64,000 nt of DNA, from NCBI RefSeq assembly GCF_012927185.1, contig NZ_JABBGB010000001.1, forward strand, positions 1,922,001 through 1,986,000, given 5' to 3'. The DNA is from Pseudoflavitalea sp. G-6-1-2 (lineage in GTDB: Bacteria; Bacteroidota; Bacteroidia; Chitinophagales; Chitinophagaceae). A model generated the notes under the pieces. That model saw only the letters and a list, made by a program, of their open reading frames with translations. It ran no database searches and had not been told where the DNA came from. Below are positions 62,286-64,000 of the stretch, piece after piece. Positions within the stretch are counted from its first letter, which is position 1, and each line of letters starts with the position of its first letter. The translations under genes were made by a program, and so were the position numbers.

Positions 62286-62996
62286 TCATTGGCTGATTGC
62301 CATATAATCAAAATACTCGGACCAACTGAGTCCTTCTGGTAATTGCTGATTGCTAAACTCGATATGAAGTACACGTCGGGAAGAGGTTCCGGTACTGCGC
62401 CCGGAAGCATGAAGCAGCAAAGGGTGCATCAGCATTACTCCTCCGGCTGCAACTTCGCAAACATCTTCGCCATTCGACAAGGTAATATTATCTGCGCGTT
62501 GAATTCCTTTCAGGTGAGAACCAGGAATTACCCGCAATGCGCCGTTTTCTTCATTCGTGTCATCCAGATGGATACGTATAGTAAAGTTGTTTTCAAGGAT
62601 GGTGAGGGGAGGCTGTACAGCAAATTGATCCTGTTTCGTTGTAAATGGCCCATAACCAGGAATTGGGGCTTTTTCTTTTACAGAGATCGTGAGATCCTGA
62701 TGGTAGGCTACAAACCAATTTGAGTTTGCGGGTTTGTCAAAGTAGATGGACTTTGATACGAAATATCCTTCTCCAAATTGTTCGCTGATAAGTTTTCTTA
62801 GAGTGTCGTTAAAGACCACATTTGCCAGTTGTGGTATTTCCTTCAACACTTGTCTTATTGCGAACAGGTCTTTTGTTTTTCGGAATGTGGCGTTTCCTGT
62901 GTCAGCTTGATTGATGAATAGCTGCATCTGCTCAATCTCATCACTGGTATATATGCAGGATTCTATGGCGTATCCGTTTTGCTTGAAATTATTCAT
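62286..62996 (-). CDS. phytanoyl-CoA dioxygenase family protein
   Basis: A 236-residue Fe(II)/2-oxoglutarate dioxygenase-like protein. The iron ligands are suggested by His and Asp of YHQD and the distal His in MHPLLLHASG, and an Arg that could bind 2-oxoglutarate lies in SRRVLHIEF. Substrates of the family range from fatty acyl-CoA to natural products; none can be named here. It is convergent with the VOC gene and upstream of a degraded region. Confidence 0.85.
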   Translation of the reverse strand: MNNFKQNGYAIESCIYTSDEIEQMQLFINQADTGNATFRKTKDLFAIRQVLKEIPQLANVVFNDTLRKLISEQFGEGYFVSKSIYFDKPANSNWFVAYHQDLTISVKEKAPIPGYGPFTTKQDQFAVQPPLTILENNFTIRIHLDDTNEENGALRVIPGSHLKGIQRADNITLSNGEDVCEVAAGGVMLMHPLLLHASGRSTGTSSRRVLHIEFSNQQLPEGLSWSEYFDYMAISQ

Positions 62997-63281
62997 CTCA
63001 ATTATTTGAAAGTCTTATCTAATGTGGTTGTGCAAGTTAACCAGATTAGAAATATAAACTATAGACACTATTTACCGCGTGCCAATTGAGCCAGAGCTGG
63101 TGGATTTCTGCTATCTTTTTCCAAGTAATCTTCTTCAATTTTGCGGGAACATTTCGTGAAATTCATCTGGTCTTTGTTTATTCAAAACTGTGACGGGAAA
63201 ATCAGGCCACTATTTTTATAGTCGCTCCCAGTGCGATTTCCGAGTCGTCTTCTGTGTAAATCAATGTTATTTGTATCTTGA
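62997..63281. other. AT-rich region without a clear gene
   Basis: No convincing long gene is seen. A minus-strand frame at 63068-63166 (32 codons, MNFTKCSRKIEEDYLEKD at its start) has coding-like composition but no partner. A GTG-initiated frame at 63190 has no recognisable content before it meets the zinc-ribbon segment. Confidence 0.4.
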
Positions 63282-63491
63282 AGAAATACGATTGAATTCG
63301 ATTTCTCAAAAATTCACGTTTGCGATGAATGCAAGAGCGAGTACTATGCTGAGTGTTCCAAAATGGAGCAATTGTGCCCCGAATGTTCCCATTTACTCTA
63401 TGGATGTAAAAAATGTGATCATCAGTTTGAGAATGGTAGATGCAAAAAGTGTTATTGGGATAGCAGCAAGAGCGAATTTCTGAATAAGTAA
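63282..63491 (+). pseudogene. zinc-ribbon-like reading frame without a proper start
   Basis: A 69-codon open frame ending at TAA 63489-63491 encodes repeated Cys pairs: VCDEC, AEC, LCPEC, GCKKC, RCKKC, with a His in CDHQ. That is enough for two or three zinc sites. There is no ATG until 63363, inside the domain, and an in-frame TGA lies at 63279. It is either truncated at the 5' end, frame-disrupted, or starts at a non-standard codon. The frame upstream (63190 onward) is in another register. I infer a degraded or phase-shifted gene. Confidence 0.45.
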
Positions 63492-63502
63492 TTTGACCAG
63501 AG

Positions 63503-64000
63503 TTGATATTGGGCGGGTGCTTGTCCCCCCCCCAAAAAAAAAAAATAACTGACATACGTTGTAAAGCTGGAATTCATGATGGTTGGCTGGACACTGCTGA
63601 GTGCTTTATAGAGCTTGACCACAGCATTTATATTGATATTCCTGTTGGTGAAGCCAGAGAGGTATCTGAGGTAACCCCAACAGAAGAGGCCACAACTATA
63701 TTTAATGACCTTTCCGACATTCCATGTTATCATGTAAATAAAGAGGAAAATCAATTGCTGAGATACAGGAAGCGCGCAAAAAGCGAAAACTGAAAATTTT
63801 TAATCGGTTAAGAAATTATTTCTGGGGCTTTGAGCCTCTTATTAAAGAATACCAGCCTTATAAAATTGAATTTTTTGAAAATAAGCTTAAGCATATCCTT
63901 AATAGATCTATTGTGGACTATCTCTGGGATGTGGACGATTGCGAGAAGGGGTTCTTTGAGCTTGATAACGGGTATCTAATATCCGAGCAATATATGGCTC
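63503..64000 (+). pseudogene. frame-disrupted gene running off the window edge, with a C9A12 tract
   Basis: Coding-like sequence begins after a homopolymer tract of nine C (63525-63533) and twelve A (63534-63545). It reads in one frame to about 63750 (IRCKAGIHDGWLDTAECF, then CYHVNKEEN). It then continues in a different frame (from 63742, in the sense IAEIQEARKKRKLKIFN and FELDNGYLISEQYMA) to the edge. A one-base shift near 63745-63753 would join the two. Either a real frameshift, a slippage tract or a sequencing error could explain it. No family is recognised. Confidence 0.4.

Noticed and set aside
63068-63166. 32-codon minus-strand ORF as a real gene
   Set aside because: The composition is coding-like but the frame is very short, has no recognisable domain and sits in a degraded region.
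63202-63555. Minus-strand ORF opposite the zinc-ribbon frame
   Set aside because: It starts in the complement of the homopolymer tract and has no domain, whereas the plus strand shows the regular Cys pattern.

Overview
The window looks like chromosomal DNA from a Bacteroidota bacterium, most likely family Chitinophagaceae (inference). The evidence is two SusC/SusD nutrient-uptake pairs, promoter motifs of the TAnnTTTG type, lipoprotein signals of Bacteroidota style, and many families typical of that group (DUF4386, DUF4287, RDD, GlxA-like AraC, a class I lanthipeptide leader ending in GG). Base composition is mixed, near 45-50% G+C by eye. No rRNA, tRNA, CRISPR array or transposase was seen.

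Layout. 1-5.9 kb: a SusC-SusD-glycerophosphodiester phosphodiesterase locus closed by a strong terminator. 5.9-10.4 kb: housekeeping and accessory singletons (RDD, GyrI-like, azoreductase with a divergent HxlR regulator, Band 7 protein with a small membrane partner, an atypical SDR). 10.5-17 kb: a ROK regulator and a second SusC/SusD pair, closed by a bidirectional terminator. 17-27 kb: a LysR/YeiH pair, a dicarboxylate symporter, a PhnA-like protein, GNAT, GlxA-like and VOC proteins, and a serine hydrolase. 27-34.5 kb: a complete minus-strand class I lanthipeptide cluster (precursor, LanC, LanB, peptidase-ABC exporter, very short HlyD-like adaptor), with an attenuator hairpin after the precursor. 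34.7-38.8 kb: an ANT(6)-like enzyme, a GNAT, two AraC regulators and an SRPBCC protein.

38.8-53.1 kb is the most coherent block: 16 minus-strand genes for nickel and urea. The order is TonB-dependent receptor, binding protein, methyltransferase, permease, ATPase, then ureA-ureB-ureC-ureE-ureF-ureG-ureD-hypA-hypB-porin-nikR. Metal appears to be taken up across both membranes, delivered by UreE/UreG and HypA/HypB, inserted into UreC, and sensed by NikR. No hydrogenase genes are present. Two parts are strikingly unusual: UreC carries a 59-residue N-terminal extension that reads as a twin-arginine export signal, and UreD carries a histone-H1-like tail of about 98 residues rich in Lys, Ala and Pro. 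Together they suggest a urease that is matured in the cytoplasm and then exported folded, as NiFe hydrogenases are. This is a hypothesis, not something the sequence proves.

53.6-63 kb: singletons (metallophosphoesterase, DUF4386, YwqK/TonB-C fusion, truncated haemoglobin, NTF2-like, YciI-like, Crp/Fnr, BAAT-like hydrolase, a TetR/VOC pair with matching operators, phytanoyl-CoA dioxygenase-like). The last kilobase is AT-rich and decayed or frame-disrupted. It holds a zinc-ribbon-like reading frame, a C9A12 homopolymer tract and a gene fragment that runs off the edge.
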